A stretch of 64,000 bases of DNA from Aliiroseovarius salicola (GTDB lineage Bacteria > Pseudomonadota > Alphaproteobacteria > Rhodobacterales > Rhodobacteraceae). Made by a program: the position numbers and the translations under genes. The notes beneath the pieces are model-generated. The model made no database searches, was not told the DNA's origin, and was given only the letters and a program-made list of their open reading frames with translations. This document shows positions 51,993-60,929 of this stretch, one piece after another. The stretch's first letter is position 1, and each line of letters opens with the position of its first letter. Where the stretch lies: contig NZ_JAQIIO010000002.1 in the NCBI RefSeq assembly GCF_027891095.1, positions 372,001 to 436,000 on the forward strand, given 5' to 3'.

Positions 51993-53858
51993 ATGACACC
52001 TGAGTTCATGCTGATAACTTTTGTTTTGTTTCTGGCGGGGGTACTGGCGGTTCCAATTGCCAGCCGATTTGGACTGGGGTCTGTCCTGGGCTATTTGATC
52101 GCTGGTATCCTGATCGGTCCATTTCTCACATGGGTGGGTGCCGACGTCGTGTCGCTTCAACATTTTGCCGAATTCGGCGTGGTGATGATGCTGTTTATCG
52201 TGGGCCTCGAGATGAACCCGAAAGCGCTGTGGCAGATGCGCGGACGGATCTTTGTGTTGGGAGGGCTACAGGTCGGGGTTACAACGGCGCTGGTCATGGC
52301 TGTGGCTATGGCTTTTGGGCAGACCTGGACCGTGGGTCTCGCAATAGGTTTGATCTTCGCACTTTCCTCCACTGCGATCGTGAACCAGACCCTCAAGGAA
52401 AAGGGGTTATTGAAAAGTGATGGGGGTCAGTCGAGTTTTGCGGTGCTCCTGTTTCAGGACATTGCAGTGATACCTATGCTCGCATTGGTGCCGCTGCTTG
52501 CGCTACCGGAGCTGATGGAGGCGGCGCATCTCGGGGCCGGGCATGATGATCACGGGTCGGGACTGAACCTGTCTCTGGTCGAAGGGCTGAACGGTTGGCA
52601 AACCGCTCTGGTCACGCTTGCCGCCATCGGTGGGGTGATCGCGGCTGGTCAATATCTGGTGGGGCCGATCTTTCGCTTTGTGGCGCGTGCCCGTCTGCGC
52701 GAGCTTTACGTGACCACGGCCTTGATGATCGTACTGGGGATCGCGCTGTTGATGACCATGGTTGGCCTGTCACCTGCGCTGGGCACCTTCCTTGCAGGCG
52801 TCGTTCTGGCAGGGAATGAGTTCCGGCATGAGTTGGAAAGCGATATTGACCCGTTTCGCGGCATTTTCCTTGGCGTCTTTTTTATCACGGTGGGCGCGAG
52901 CATCGACTTTGCCCTGCTTTGGGAAAACCTCGGGTTGGTGTTGGGGCTGACCTTCGGGTTGATTGCACTCAAGGCGATTGTGCTTTTGTCGTTGGCACGT
53001 GCGTTTCGCCTGACAGGAGGAGACAAGTGGCTGTTTGGTCTGGGGATGGCGCAGGCGGGGGAGTTCGGCTTTGTGTTGATTTCCTATTCTGTGGCGAATT
53101 TTGTGCTGCCAGGGCATATCGCTGACCTTCTGCTTTTGGTGGTGGCGCTGACCATGCTGCTCACTCCTGCACTTTTCATTCTCTATGACCGGGTCATCGC
53201 GCCGCGTTATTCGCGCCAACAGGAACAGGAAGCGGATGAGATTGACAGCGAAGCACAGATTGTCGTCGCAGGGCACGGGCGATTTGGCGGCATTGTAAAC
53301 CGGGCGCTGCGCGGTGCGGGGTATGAGACAACTGTGGTGGATTACAGCGCCGAACAGCTTGCCATACTGCGCCGTTTTGGGCTGCACGTGTTCTTTGGCG
53401 ACGCTACCCGCCCTGACCTTCTACATGCTGCGGGGATCGACGAAGCCAAGGTGCTGGTTGTTGCAATCGATGACAAGGAAGCGATCACCGGATTGGTGCG
53501 TTATGTGACGGAACACCATCCAAATGTGCATGTGATTGCCCGCGCCATCGACCGTTGGCACGTGTATGATCTTTGGTCCGTGGGATGTCGCGACATCATC
53601 CGGGAGGTCTTTGACAGTTCGCTGCGCGCCACCCGGTCGGCTTTCGAAGCGTTGGGCCATTCACGTACAACGGCACAGGGGTTGGTTGATGCGTTCAATG
53701 ATATGGATCGAAAGACGATGCTGGAACTTGCAGACCTTTATGACATCAACATTCCTCCTCAGGAGAATGAACCCTATGTGGCGCGGGTTCGCGACATGCA
53801 GTCGGAATGGGAGACGGAGCTGCGCGGCAATATGGAGGCGGTCACTGCGGGGGAATAG
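51993..53858 (+). CDS. CPA2 monovalent cation:proton antiporter with RCK domain (Kef type)
   Basis: The protein (621 aa) has about 12 helices (about 1-390) followed by a TrkA-N/RCK nucleotide-binding domain (about 400-520, with VVAGHGRFGGIVNRALRGAGYETTVVD). It moves K+ or Na+ against protons. The N-terminal part contains FGLGSVLGYLIAGILIGP and the family motif GLEMNPKALW. Kef proteins are gated by glutathione adducts. It has a GAGGGAAG RBS and stands alone on the plus strand between rplS and trmD. Confidence 0.94.
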   Translation: MTPEFMLITFVLFLAGVLAVPIASRFGLGSVLGYLIAGILIGPFLTWVGADVVSLQHFAEFGVVMMLFIVGLEMNPKALWQMRGRIFVLGGLQVGVTTALVMAVAMAFGQTWTVGLAIGLIFALSSTAIVNQTLKEKGLLKSDGGQSSFAVLLFQDIAVIPMLALVPLLALPELMEAAHLGAGHDDHGSGLNLSLVEGLNGWQTALVTLAAIGGVIAAGQYLVGPIFRFVARARLRELYVTTALMIVLGIALLMTMVGLSPALGTFLAGVVLAGNEFRHELESDIDPFRGIFLGVFFITVGASIDFALLWENLGLVLGLTFGLIALKAIVLLSLARAFRLTGGDKWLFGLGMAQAGEFGFVLISYSVANFVLPGHIADLLLLVVALTMLLTPALFILYDRVIAPRYSRQQEQEADEIDSEAQIVVAGHGRFGGIVNRALRGAGYETTVVDYSAEQLAILRRFGLHVFFGDATRPDLLHAAGIDEAKVLVVAIDDKEAITGLVRYVTEHHPNVHVIARAIDRWHVYDLWSVGCRDIIREVFDSSLRATRSAFEALGHSRTTAQGLVDAFNDMDRKTMLELADLYDINIPPQENEPYVARVRDMQSEWETELRGNMEAVTAGE

Positions 53859-53978
53859 AATGAGGCTGCAACCAATTTGCGTCGGGTAGATTGAGGTTGC
53901 CTTGGGGTGGTTATAAATGGAACTGGAGATTAGTGCCGCATATTCCATATGCCATATTAGAAGCGCAAGGAGGGTGTG

Positions 53979-54298
53979 ATGAAGTGGCGTGACATATCGG
54001 AATGGCAGATCCTGAAGGCTCAGGCTGAAGGCCACTGGACGACCTGAAAGGTGCTGGCAAACCGTTGTCGATGGACGATGGCAATACCACCGATGCAGCG
54101 GGCTTTCGCATCATGGCGGAGGCTTGTGTGCTCCCGCGCGAGATCGAACTCAAGAAAGCCGTCGATGCTGCAAAGAAGGCGTTGGGCAGAGCCAAAGATC
54201 CGGACGCGCGCAAATCCGCGATGGCAAAGCTTGCGGATCTGCAATTGCGTCTGTCGATCGAACAGGAAGCACGGCGGAAATACCACCGCACCGGCTGA
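53979..54298 (+). pseudogene. DUF1992 (DnaJ-C28-like conserved domain) gene interrupted by a frameshift
   Basis: The frame begins with a strong RBS (AAGGAGGG) and ATG at 53979, and 22 codons in meets TGA at 54045-54047. The conserved sequence goes on in another frame: CTGGACGACCTGAAAGGTGCTGGC gives the LDDLKGAGKPL motif, then DDGNTTDAAGFRIMAEACVLPREIELKK. Inserting one base near 54033 (AEGQ expected, GCCA-CTG present) restores about 105 codons. It is a recent inactivation or a sequencing error. Confidence 0.8.
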
Positions 54299-54313
54299 CA
54301 GATCTGGATCTGC

Positions 54314-55174
54314 TTATTTCTTATCCTTGCGCGCCTGATGCGCATCCCAAAGGTCGGCGCGGCGCGTGCGGGTGATCTCTTCGCTCATTTCGCGGCGCCA
54401 TTCAGCGATCTTGCCATGGTGGCCCGACATCAGAACGTCGGGGATCTTGCGTCCTTTCCATTCGGCCGGGCGGGTGTATTGCGGATGTTCCAGAAGTCCA
54501 TGAGAGAAGCTCTCGTCTTCGATGCTTTCCGCGTTGCCCAAGACTTCGGGGATCAGGCGCACAGTGGCATCAAGCATCGCCTGTGCGGCAATTTCGCCCC
54601 CGGTCAGGACAAAATCGCCGAGGCTCACCTCTTCGATGCCGTAATGTTCCAGAACGCGTTCGTCGACGCCCTCAAAGCGACCACAAAGAACCGTCATACC
54701 GCGAGCTTGAGAAAAACGATGCGCCATGGCTTGATCAAGCGGTTTGCCGCGTGGCGACATGTAAAGGATCGGCCATTGCGCGCGATCAAGCGGCGCGCCG
54801 GATTGCGCAACCTCAATTGCGCGTCCCAACACATCGGGGCGCAGAACCATGCCCGCGCCACCACCTGCCGGTGTGTCGTCCACGTTGCGATGTTTGCCGA
54901 CACCAAATGTGCGCAGATCAACGGTTTCAAGCGCCCATTTCCCGTCCTTCAATGCCTTTCCTGTTAAGCTTTCCCCAAGCACGCCGGGAAAGGCGTCGGG
55001 AAACAGGGTGATGATCTTTGCGGTCCAGGCCCCCGCCAACCTTGGTGAATGGCTCATCAACTCGCGCGGTTGCACGCTGGCCGAAATCGACAGGCGGCCA
55101 TGCGATTTGGCGTTGGATTTGCCGGTCTTGCTGGCAGAGCCTTCGGGCGGGGTATTTTTGTTGACGTCGGACAT
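54314..55174 (-). CDS. trmD: tRNA (guanine(37)-N(1))-methyltransferase TrmD
   Basis: TrmD methylates G37 next to the anticodon and prevents +1 slippage. The SPOUT knot shows LYMSPRGKPLDQAMAHRFS, VLCGRFEGVDERVLEHYG and SLGDFVLTGGEIAAQAM. The 286-aa frame carries a 39-residue N-terminal extension of low complexity before the core MSHSPRLAGAWTAKIITLFPDAFPG. An internal ATG at 55057 is an alternative start. No strong RBS decides. The extension is common in Rhodobacteraceae as far as I recall. Confidence 0.96.
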   Translation of the reverse strand: MSDVNKNTPPEGSASKTGKSNAKSHGRLSISASVQPRELMSHSPRLAGAWTAKIITLFPDAFPGVLGESLTGKALKDGKWALETVDLRTFGVGKHRNVDDTPAGGGAGMVLRPDVLGRAIEVAQSGAPLDRAQWPILYMSPRGKPLDQAMAHRFSQARGMTVLCGRFEGVDERVLEHYGIEEVSLGDFVLTGGEIAAQAMLDATVRLIPEVLGNAESIEDESFSHGLLEHPQYTRPAEWKGRKIPDVLMSGHHGKIAEWRREMSEEITRTRRADLWDAHQARKDKK

Positions 55175-55202
55175 GGGCGCTGTCTACGACAGATCGGAAG
55201 GA

Positions 55203-56210
55203 ATGCAAACCGTGAAGCGCGCGGTGGGCAAGGTAGGTGGATCAGTGGTGAATGATGTAGTGAACAGTGAAGAGGACCTGCTCCGGTCAGCGCTGGCACA
55301 CTGGCCTGATCTCGCCCGACATAACGGTTGGCCCACAGAGGTGCCCCACCAAATTCTGGCGTCTCGATCTGACGCCCATGCCGAGCGGATTGTGCTGTGC
55401 CTGACGCTTCCTGATCGGAAAGTGGTTTTGAAACATGAAATGCGGGGCAAGTCGGTTGACGCATTTGCCGCTGAGGTGGACGCGCAGAAATTTGCGTTTT
55501 CGGTTCTTGGAGAGACGTCTGTGCCCGACATCCTCGCCGCAGATCCTGAGCAGCGTTTGGCCGTCATGAACTATGTGCCGGGTAGACCCGCGCATGAGTT
55601 GTTGGAGTTGGCTGAGATAGGTCTGGAGGACAGCGCGTCCATCGTGGAACGCTGTGGCGTATGGCTTGGAAAGTTTCATGCCCAAACCCTGAAGGAAACG
55701 CGGGCGATCAACCCGGACGCCATGCTGAACTGGGGCGCGCAGATGCAAGAGCTAGTCACGGCGCGCGACCCGGACGTGCCCCGTCGTGACCTTTTTTTCT
55801 CCTGCTCGGATCAACTGCCCGGCATGGGCGAAGCTGTGCGAGGTCAGACCACACGTGTTTGTGCAAGCCATGGGGACATGCATTTGCGCAATCTGCTTTT
55901 GTCCGACACCCAGTGTTGGGCGATCGATTTCGCTCCACTGTCCTTTGTCCCGCCCGCGCATGATTTGGCACGGTTGCTGGTGCGCTATGCCAATCACTTC
56001 GACGCATTGCCGGGAAAAGATCCGCTGGAGGCGTTCTGGCGCGGTTACGGCGAAGAGCACCGGGAAGACCCGGCACTAGCTTACATTTTGCCGATCATTC
56101 TACTGGATGATTGGAAAGCGATCCCGAAACGGCGCGAAGATCGGAGCCCTCGCCAGCAGCGCCGGCTGAAGGGAACCTTGCGGCTCGCGCAGGATCTGTT
56201 TGATCTTTAA
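55203..56210 (+). CDS. APH-family phosphotransferase-like protein
   Basis: The protein has 335 aa with a kinase-like fold: a Lys in [12 protein letters not shown], the catalytic [13 protein letters not shown] loop (H-G-D-x-H-x-x-N) and the metal Asp in [10 protein letters not shown]. It presumably phosphorylates a small molecule or sugar amine. The substrate is unknown. It is plus-strand, lying in the rimM-trmD gap: its start is 29 bp from the trmD start and its stop overlaps rimM by 4 bp. An alternative ATG at 55173 would overlap trmD. Confidence 0.85.
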   Translation: MQTVKRAVGKVGGSVVNDVVNSEEDLLRSALAHWPDLARHNGWPTEVPHQILASRSDAHAERIVLCLTLPDRKVVLKHEMRGKSVDAFAAEVDAQKFAFSVLGETSVPDILAADPEQRLAVMNYVPGRPAHELLELAEIGLEDSASIVERCGVWLGKFHAQTLKETRAINPDAMLNWGAQMQELVTARDPDVPRRDLFFSCSDQLPGMGEAVRGQTTRVCASHGDMHLRNLLLSDTQCWAIDFAPLSFVPPAHDLARLLVRYANHFDALPGKDPLEAFWRGYGEEHREDPALAYILPIILLDDWKAIPKRREDRSPRQQRRLKGTLRLAQDLFDL

Positions 56211-56746
56211 GACGGTTCCGAAGCGTCGTTTTCGCTTTCGGGAAACACACCTTCTGGCGGGTCCGCCACAATTCGTCCCGAGGCCAGATCAACCGTGGGC
56301 ACGGCAGCGCGTGTAAAGGGGAGAAGGGCGCCGGTGCGCATCCCCGGTCCAAGCACCTCCAGCACATCACCCGCACCATGATTGTGCACGGCTTTGACCC
56401 GGCCAAGCTCTTGTCCTCCGGTGTCCTGCACAATCATGCCAATCAAATCGGCGTGGTAAAACTCGTCATCCGGCAGCGAGGGCAGGGCATCGCGGTCGGC
56501 AAAAAGTTCGACCCCAAGGGCGGCGTCGGCGTCTTCCTTGTTTGAGATCCCGCTGACACGTGCTGCAAATCCATTCTTGATTGGACGGGTCAGGGTGACT
56601 TGATAGCTTTTGCTGCCGTCCTTGCTCCAAAGCGGGCCGTAATCCGCGATGTCGGTCGGTTCGGCACAATAGCTCTTCAGGCGCACTTCTCCATGTACAC
56701 CAAAGGCACCTGCAAGCACCCCAACACATATCCGATCGTTTTTCAT
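56207..56746 (-). CDS. rimM: Ribosome maturation factor RimM
   Basis: RimM assists processing of 16S rRNA in the 30S head. The protein (179 aa) has an N-terminal barrel ([21 protein letters not shown]) and a PRC-barrel C-terminal region ([36 protein letters not shown]). ATG 56746 overlaps the small membrane gene stop (ATGA), so translation is coupled. A TTG 15 bp upstream is not used. Confidence 0.95.
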   Translation of the reverse strand: MKNDRICVGVLAGAFGVHGEVRLKSYCAEPTDIADYGPLWSKDGSKSYQVTLTRPIKNGFAARVSGISNKEDADAALGVELFADRDALPSLPDDEFYHADLIGMIVQDTGGQELGRVKAVHNHGAGDVLEVLGPGMRTGALLPFTRAAVPTVDLASGRIVADPPEGVFPESENDASEPS

Positions 56747-56892
56747 TCTACACCCGTGCAAATACCGTTCCGAACAACACCTCCGGCATCAAGACATGCA
56801 TCCCATTTCAAGAAGCGTTCGAAATAGAAGCCTGCAAGGAACATAGTTCCCAGCAAGAGGATGGTTCGGAAAGGCCGGAAAATCAAACCCAT
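56743..56892 (-). CDS. 49-codon small membrane protein upstream of rimM
   Basis: The frame, too short for many gene finders, gives one hydrophobic helix (about 9-24, [16 protein letters not shown]) and a C-terminal domain with two Cys ([15 protein letters not shown]). It sits between bluB and rimM: 5 bp after the bluB stop and overlapping rimM by 4 bp (ATGA). Similar tiny proteins with the same hydrophobic-then-Cys layout are familiar in Rhodobacteraceae. Function unknown. The double overlap argues that it is translated. Confidence 0.8.
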   Translation of the reverse strand: MGLIFRPFRTILLLGTMFLAGFYFERFLKWDACLDAGGVVRNGICTGVE

Positions 56893-56896
56893 TTCA

Positions 56897-57526
56897 TCAC
56901 CTTACTTCCAGAGGAAGATTGCCTCGGCGCGCCTCCCAGCCGGTGCCTTCCAGCTCCGGGCTTTCGGCCACGTCTTCCGGCCAGCCCAGGCAGAAATACC
57001 CAACCAGACTGTAATTGGCAGGCACATCAAGATCGCGGCATATCTGCTCTGGATCCAGGATCGAAACCCAGCCCAGTCCCAGTCCTCGCGCCCGTGCCGC
57101 CAGCCAGAAGAGCATGATGGCAGAGACCACCGAATAGCGTCGCATCTCGGGCATGGTTCCTGAACCAAGACCAGACCCTTTTTCGGTGGTTTCGTCGCAG
57201 AAGATTGCCAACTGCACCGGGGCATCTTGCATCCCAGACAGTTTCAATCCTGCGTAAATCTTTGCTTTTTCACCGGAATATCCGGCAAGGGCAGTCATGT
57301 TTGCTGCCTGATAATTGGCAAGTGCTGCGGCCCGTGCCGCGTCACTTTCCACCCTGATCACCCGCCAGGGTTCTGAAAGCCCCACCGAGGGGGCCATCAA
57401 AAAGGCGTCGAGGCACTCGTTCAAGAGCACCTCATCCACCGGGTCTGGACGGAAGCGGCGCACGTCGCGCCGCCACCGCATCAGGGTTTCGAGATCCGAT
57501 TGAAACTCGTCTGAAAAGGCGTGCAT
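56897..57526 (-). CDS. bluB: 5,6-dimethylbenzimidazole synthase (vitamin B12 lower-ligand), nitroreductase family
   Basis: BluB cannibalises reduced FMN with O2 to give dimethylbenzimidazole. The protein has 209 aa: MRWRRDVRRFRPDPVDEVLL, APSVGLSEPWRVIRVES, AGYSGEKAKIYAGLKLSGM, and CLGWPEDVAESPELEGTGWEARR. These agree with BluB rather than a general nitroreductase. ATG 57526 follows GGAGAG; a GTG five codons earlier is less likely. It lies 33 bp after rpsP in the ribosomal operon. Confidence 0.93.
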   Translation of the reverse strand: MHAFSDEFQSDLETLMRWRRDVRRFRPDPVDEVLLNECLDAFLMAPSVGLSEPWRVIRVESDAARAAALANYQAANMTALAGYSGEKAKIYAGLKLSGMQDAPVQLAIFCDETTEKGSGLGSGTMPEMRRYSVVSAIMLFWLAARARGLGLGWVSILDPEQICRDLDVPANYSLVGYFCLGWPEDVAESPELEGTGWEARRGNLPLEVR

Positions 57527-57559
57527 CCCAGATCTCTCCACCCAAGTCCGTGTGAGGGA

Positions 57560-57934
57560 TTATTCCTCGGCCGGAGCAGCAGCTGCTTCGGCGGCTTCAG
57601 CAGCCTTGGCAGCTTTTTCTTCAGCGCGCTCTTGGGCTTTTTTGCCAGGAACGGCTTTCTTGGCGTTGTTACGCTCTTTCTTGGCCAGAACGCCAGCAGC
57701 TTCGAGGAAGCGCGACACACGGTCCGACGGCTGAGCGCCTTGATCGAGCCAGTGCTGAACACGTTCCATGTCCAGTTTTACGCGATCTTCGCTGTCTTTC
57801 GGCAGCAGCGGGTTGTAGGTGCCCAGCTTTTCGATGAAGCGACCATCGCGCGGCATACGCGAGTCAGCAGCCACAACGCGGTAGAAGGGACGTTTTTTCG
57901 AGCCACCACGGGCAAGACGGATTTTCATAGCCAT
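57560..57934 (-). CDS. rpsP: 30S ribosomal protein S16
   Basis: S16 is an early-assembly 30S protein. It has 124 aa: [39 protein letters not shown]. The C-terminus is a long Ala/Glu/Lys tail (about 85-124), beyond the usual 80-90 aa of other bacteria but seen in Alphaproteobacteria. AAAAGGAAAA precedes the ATG. Confidence 0.97.
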   Translation of the reverse strand: MAMKIRLARGGSKKRPFYRVVAADSRMPRDGRFIEKLGTYNPLLPKDSEDRVKLDMERVQHWLDQGAQPSDRVSRFLEAAGVLAKKERNNAKKAVPGKKAQERAEEKAAKAAEAAEAAAAPAEE

Positions 57935-58036
57935 GAGAGTTTTCCTTTTTTAGCTATTGAGAGGCGTTGTCTGAACGGTCAGCGCGGCCCCAATTTCAGT
58001 GTTTGTTGTTTCGGTTCCCGAGGTTGGTATCCCCGG

Positions 58037-58333
58037 TTATTCTTGGTGTTTCTTGTGGTGCCTGATGACCTCATCAATGATGAAGTTCAGGAATTTCTTG
58101 GCGAATTCGGGATCGAGATCGGCGCGTTTCGCCAGATCTTCCAACCGTTCAATTTGTTTCGCTTCCCGTGTCGGATCTGACGGGGGCAGATCGTGGCTGG
58201 CTTTCAACTTTCCCACGGCCTGCGTGTGTTTGAATCGTTCCCCCAACGTGTAGACCAGGATTGCATCCAGCCGATCAATCGACTCGCGATGTTCCTTGAG
58301 CAGCTCGGCGGCGCGGGTCACGGCGTCACTCAT
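58037..58333 (-). CDS. Chorismate mutase, AroQ class
   Basis: The enzyme rearranges chorismate to prephenate for Phe and Tyr. It has 98 aa in an all-helical fold: Arg/Lys residues in REAKQIERLEDLAKRADLD and in RLDAILVYTLGERFKHTQAVGKLK suit the AroQ site. It is likely a free-standing mutase. ATG 58333 overlaps the upstream acetyltransferase by 4 bp. Confidence 0.93.
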   Translation of the reverse strand: MSDAVTRAAELLKEHRESIDRLDAILVYTLGERFKHTQAVGKLKASHDLPPSDPTREAKQIERLEDLAKRADLDPEFAKKFLNFIIDEVIRHHKKHQE

Positions 58334-58878
58334 TCGGTCATCTCCTTCATGCCCGCCAGATCCTGTTTTGAAGGATGGCGATATACCAATTCAGTCCCGT
58401 GGGTCGGGCTTTCCCATTCAGCTTCCAGCTTGGCGCCCAGACGCTCGGCCAGCACGACGGAACGGTCGTTGCCTGGGAAGATGTTGGAGCAAAGAGGCCC
58501 CCAGCCCAGCGTGTCATAGGCGTAAGCACGCACGGCCGCTGCGGCCTCACGGGCGTAGCCTTTGCCTTCCGCACCTTCGAACATGACCCAGCCCAGCTCG
58601 GTTTCGTTCCAGCCTTCCGGCCCCCAAAGGCCCACCATGCCGACAGTCTCACCTTCGGCGGTGTCGAGGAACCAGAAGCCGAATCCCTTCAGCGCAAAAT
58701 GACCGAGGTTAGTTGCAAACCAACGCCATGCCTCAGTACGATCCAGTGGACCGCCAAAGCCCCAGCTGTGCTTTTTTGAGGCAAAGAAGGTAGCGACATG
58801 TTCAAAATCCGCTTCCACCGGCACACGCAGGGTCAGACGTTCGGTGGAGAGGGTGGGGATGTTCGTGAGGCGAGTCAT
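58330..58878 (-). CDS. GNAT-family N-acetyltransferase 1
   Basis: The protein (182 aa) is GNAT-type: TERLTLRVPVEADFEHVATFF start, FWFLDTAEGETVGMVGLWGP and EGKGYAREAAAAVRAYAYDTLGW with the acetyl-CoA pyrophosphate loop. It resembles RimJ/RimL N-terminal acetyltransferases, but the substrate is unknown. It overlaps its neighbours on both sides by 4 bp, so with GNAT 2 and ffh it is one operon. Confidence 0.9.
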   Translation of the reverse strand: MTRLTNIPTLSTERLTLRVPVEADFEHVATFFASKKHSWGFGGPLDRTEAWRWFATNLGHFALKGFGFWFLDTAEGETVGMVGLWGPEGWNETELGWVMFEGAEGKGYAREAAAAVRAYAYDTLGWGPLCSNIFPGNDRSVVLAERLGAKLEAEWESPTHGTELVYRHPSKQDLAGMKEMTE

Positions 58879-59414
58879 GCGTAAGCCTCCGGATTGCCAT
58901 CGGCATCGGGGGCGGGGTGGCGCCAGACCTGATAGTCGTCGCCTTCATCTTCAAATCGCGGTGCCTTTGGATCGATCACACAACCAAGCCGTTCGGCAAG
59001 GGCGTTTGAACGGGTGTTGTCGTTGTCAATATAGCTGACACAGGTTTCCCAGCCCAAGGTCTCATAGGCCCAGCTGCGTGTGGCCAGAGTAGCCTCAAAC
59101 GCAAGCCCCTTGCCTTCGATCTCTTTGTTCCAGACCGACCAACCAATTTCAGGTTCCGGCCAGCCAACAGGTTTCCAAGGGCCTGCGGAGAGCACGGGTT
59201 TGTCAGTGCTTTTGTCGACACCTACAAACAAGCCAAATCCCAGAAGTGTCCAATGTCCGGCCATATGCCCAAAGGCGCGCCAAGCGTTGCGGTCGCTGTA
59301 GGGACCGCCGATGAAACCCGCACGATCAGACCCCAGGAAGGCCGCAAAGGCCTCCCAGTCACCCATTTCGGGCTGGCGCAACAACAGGCGCGGGGTTTCG
59401 ATCATGACGCTCAT
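58875..59414 (-). CDS. GNAT-family N-acetyltransferase 2
   Basis: 179 aa, paralogous in layout to the next gene: IETPRLLLRQPEMGDWEAFAAFLGSD start, GFGLFVGVDKSTDKPV, and EGKGLAFEATLATRSWAYETLGW. Also RimJ-like. The pair probably arose by tandem duplication. It begins 7 bp after the ffh stop. Confidence 0.9.
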   Translation of the reverse strand: MSVMIETPRLLLRQPEMGDWEAFAAFLGSDRAGFIGGPYSDRNAWRAFGHMAGHWTLLGFGLFVGVDKSTDKPVLSAGPWKPVGWPEPEIGWSVWNKEIEGKGLAFEATLATRSWAYETLGWETCVSYIDNDNTRSNALAERLGCVIDPKAPRFEDEGDDYQVWRHPAPDADGNPEAYA

Positions 59415-59420
59415 CCGGGC

Positions 59421-60929
59421 TTACTTCTTTTTGCCAAAACCAGAGAGACCACCGGGCAGACCAACCGGACCACCCAAACCACCGGGCAGTTTGCCACCCA
59501 TGGCCTTGGCGGCCGCTTCCAGAGCTTTCGGGTCCATGTTGGATGGATCCATGCCGCCCATGTCGGGCATGCCACCACCTTTGCCAAACATGCCACCCAT
59601 GGCCTGTTTCAGCATTTTGCCTTTGCCCATCTTGCCCATCTTTTTCATCATGTCGGACATCTGGCGCTGCATTTTCAAAAGCTTGTTCAGATCGCTGACC
59701 TGCATGCCTGCACCGGCGGCAATGCGTTTCTTGCGGCTGGCTTGAAGCAAGCCTGGGTTGGCGCGTTCGCGTTTGGTCATCGACTGGATGAGGGCGATCT
59801 GCTGTTTCAACACCTTGTCATCCATGCCAGAGGCTTCGGCCTGTTTGGCCATCTTCTTCATGCCCGGCATCATCCCCATGATGCCCTGCATGCCGCCCAT
59901 CTTGATCATCTGCTCAAGCTGCATCTTCAGGTCGTTCATGTTGAACTGACCTTTGGCAAAGCGCTTCATCATGCGCTCGGCTTGTTCGGCTTCGATAGTC
60001 TCCTGGGCTTTCTCAACGAGGGACACGATGTCGCCCATGCCAAGGATGCGGCCTGCGATCCGGTCTGGCTCGAAGGTTTCGAGCGCGTCCATCTTCTCGC
60101 CCAGACCGACAAATTTGATCGGCTTGCCGGTTACCGCGCGCATCGACAGGGCCGCACCGCCGCGCCCGTCACCATCCATCCGGGTCAGGACTACGCCCGA
60201 AATGCCGACCTTGTCGTCAAATTCCTGTGCGACCTCAACGGCGACCTGACCGGTCAGACCGTCGACCACCAGAAGGGTTTCGCGTGGATCGACAATCTTG
60301 GAGACTTCCTCGACTTCGCCCATCAGTACTTCGTCGATATGCAAACGACCTGCGGTGTCGAGCATGTAGACGTCGTAACCGCCCATGGTGGCCTGTTGCT
60401 TGGCGCGCTTTGCGATGTCAGCGGGCTTCTGGCCCTTCACGATCGGCAATGTGTCCACGCCAACCTGTGTGCCAAGCACAGCCAGCTGGTCCATCGCAGC
60501 CGGGCGATAGATGTCGAGTGACGCCATGAGAACGCGCTTGCCGTCTTTTTCCTTGAGCCGTTTGGCGAGCTTGGCGGTGGTGGTGGTCTTGCCGCCCCCC
60601 TGCAGGCCAACCATCAGGATCGGGGCAGGCGGGCTGTCGATCTTCAGCGCTCCGGGCTCACCTTCGCCAGTCAGCACATCCACCAACGCGTCATGCACGA
60701 TCTTGACGACTTGCTGACCGGGGGTGACCGACTTGGTCACGGCCTGACCGGTGGCAGCCTCTTGTACTTTCTTGATGAAGTCACGGGCAACGGGCAGCGA
60801 GACGTCCGCCTCAAGCAGCGCCACACGCACTTCGCGCAATGCGGTTTTCACGTCATCTTCGGACAGCGCACCCTGTTTCGTCAGGCGGTCAAAGACACCG
60901 GAGAGGCGATCTGACAGGCTCTCAAACAT
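59421..60929 (-). CDS. ffh: Signal recognition particle protein Ffh
   Basis: Ffh binds signal sequences and 4.5S RNA. It has 502 aa: the N domain (about 1-90), the G domain (MVGLQGGGKTTTTAKLAK, DIYRPAAMDQL, DTAGRLHID, TRMDGDGRGGAALS) and a Met-rich M domain ending in a Gly/Met/Pro tail (KMLKQAMGGMFGKGGGMPDM). AAAGGAG lies before the ATG. It heads the operon that runs through GNAT, chorismate mutase and rpsP. 4.5S RNA was not found in the window. Confidence 0.97.
   Translation of the reverse strand: MFESLSDRLSGVFDRLTKQGALSEDDVKTALREVRVALLEADVSLPVARDFIKKVQEAATGQAVTKSVTPGQQVVKIVHDALVDVLTGEGEPGALKIDSPPAPILMVGLQGGGKTTTTAKLAKRLKEKDGKRVLMASLDIYRPAAMDQLAVLGTQVGVDTLPIVKGQKPADIAKRAKQQATMGGYDVYMLDTAGRLHIDEVLMGEVEEVSKIVDPRETLLVVDGLTGQVAVEVAQEFDDKVGISGVVLTRMDGDGRGGAALSMRAVTGKPIKFVGLGEKMDALETFEPDRIAGRILGMGDIVSLVEKAQETIEAEQAERMMKRFAKGQFNMNDLKMQLEQMIKMGGMQGIMGMMPGMKKMAKQAEASGMDDKVLKQQIALIQSMTKRERANPGLLQASRKKRIAAGAGMQVSDLNKLLKMQRQMSDMMKKMGKMGKGKMLKQAMGGMFGKGGGMPDMGGMDPSNMDPKALEAAAKAMGGKLPGGLGGPVGLPGGLSGFGKKK

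Noticed and set aside
59253-60521. A 422-codon plus-strand frame opposite ffh
   Set aside because: Its His-rich repeats (HLFHHVGHLALHF-like) are the reverse of the Met-rich M domain of Ffh; rejected as a shadow.
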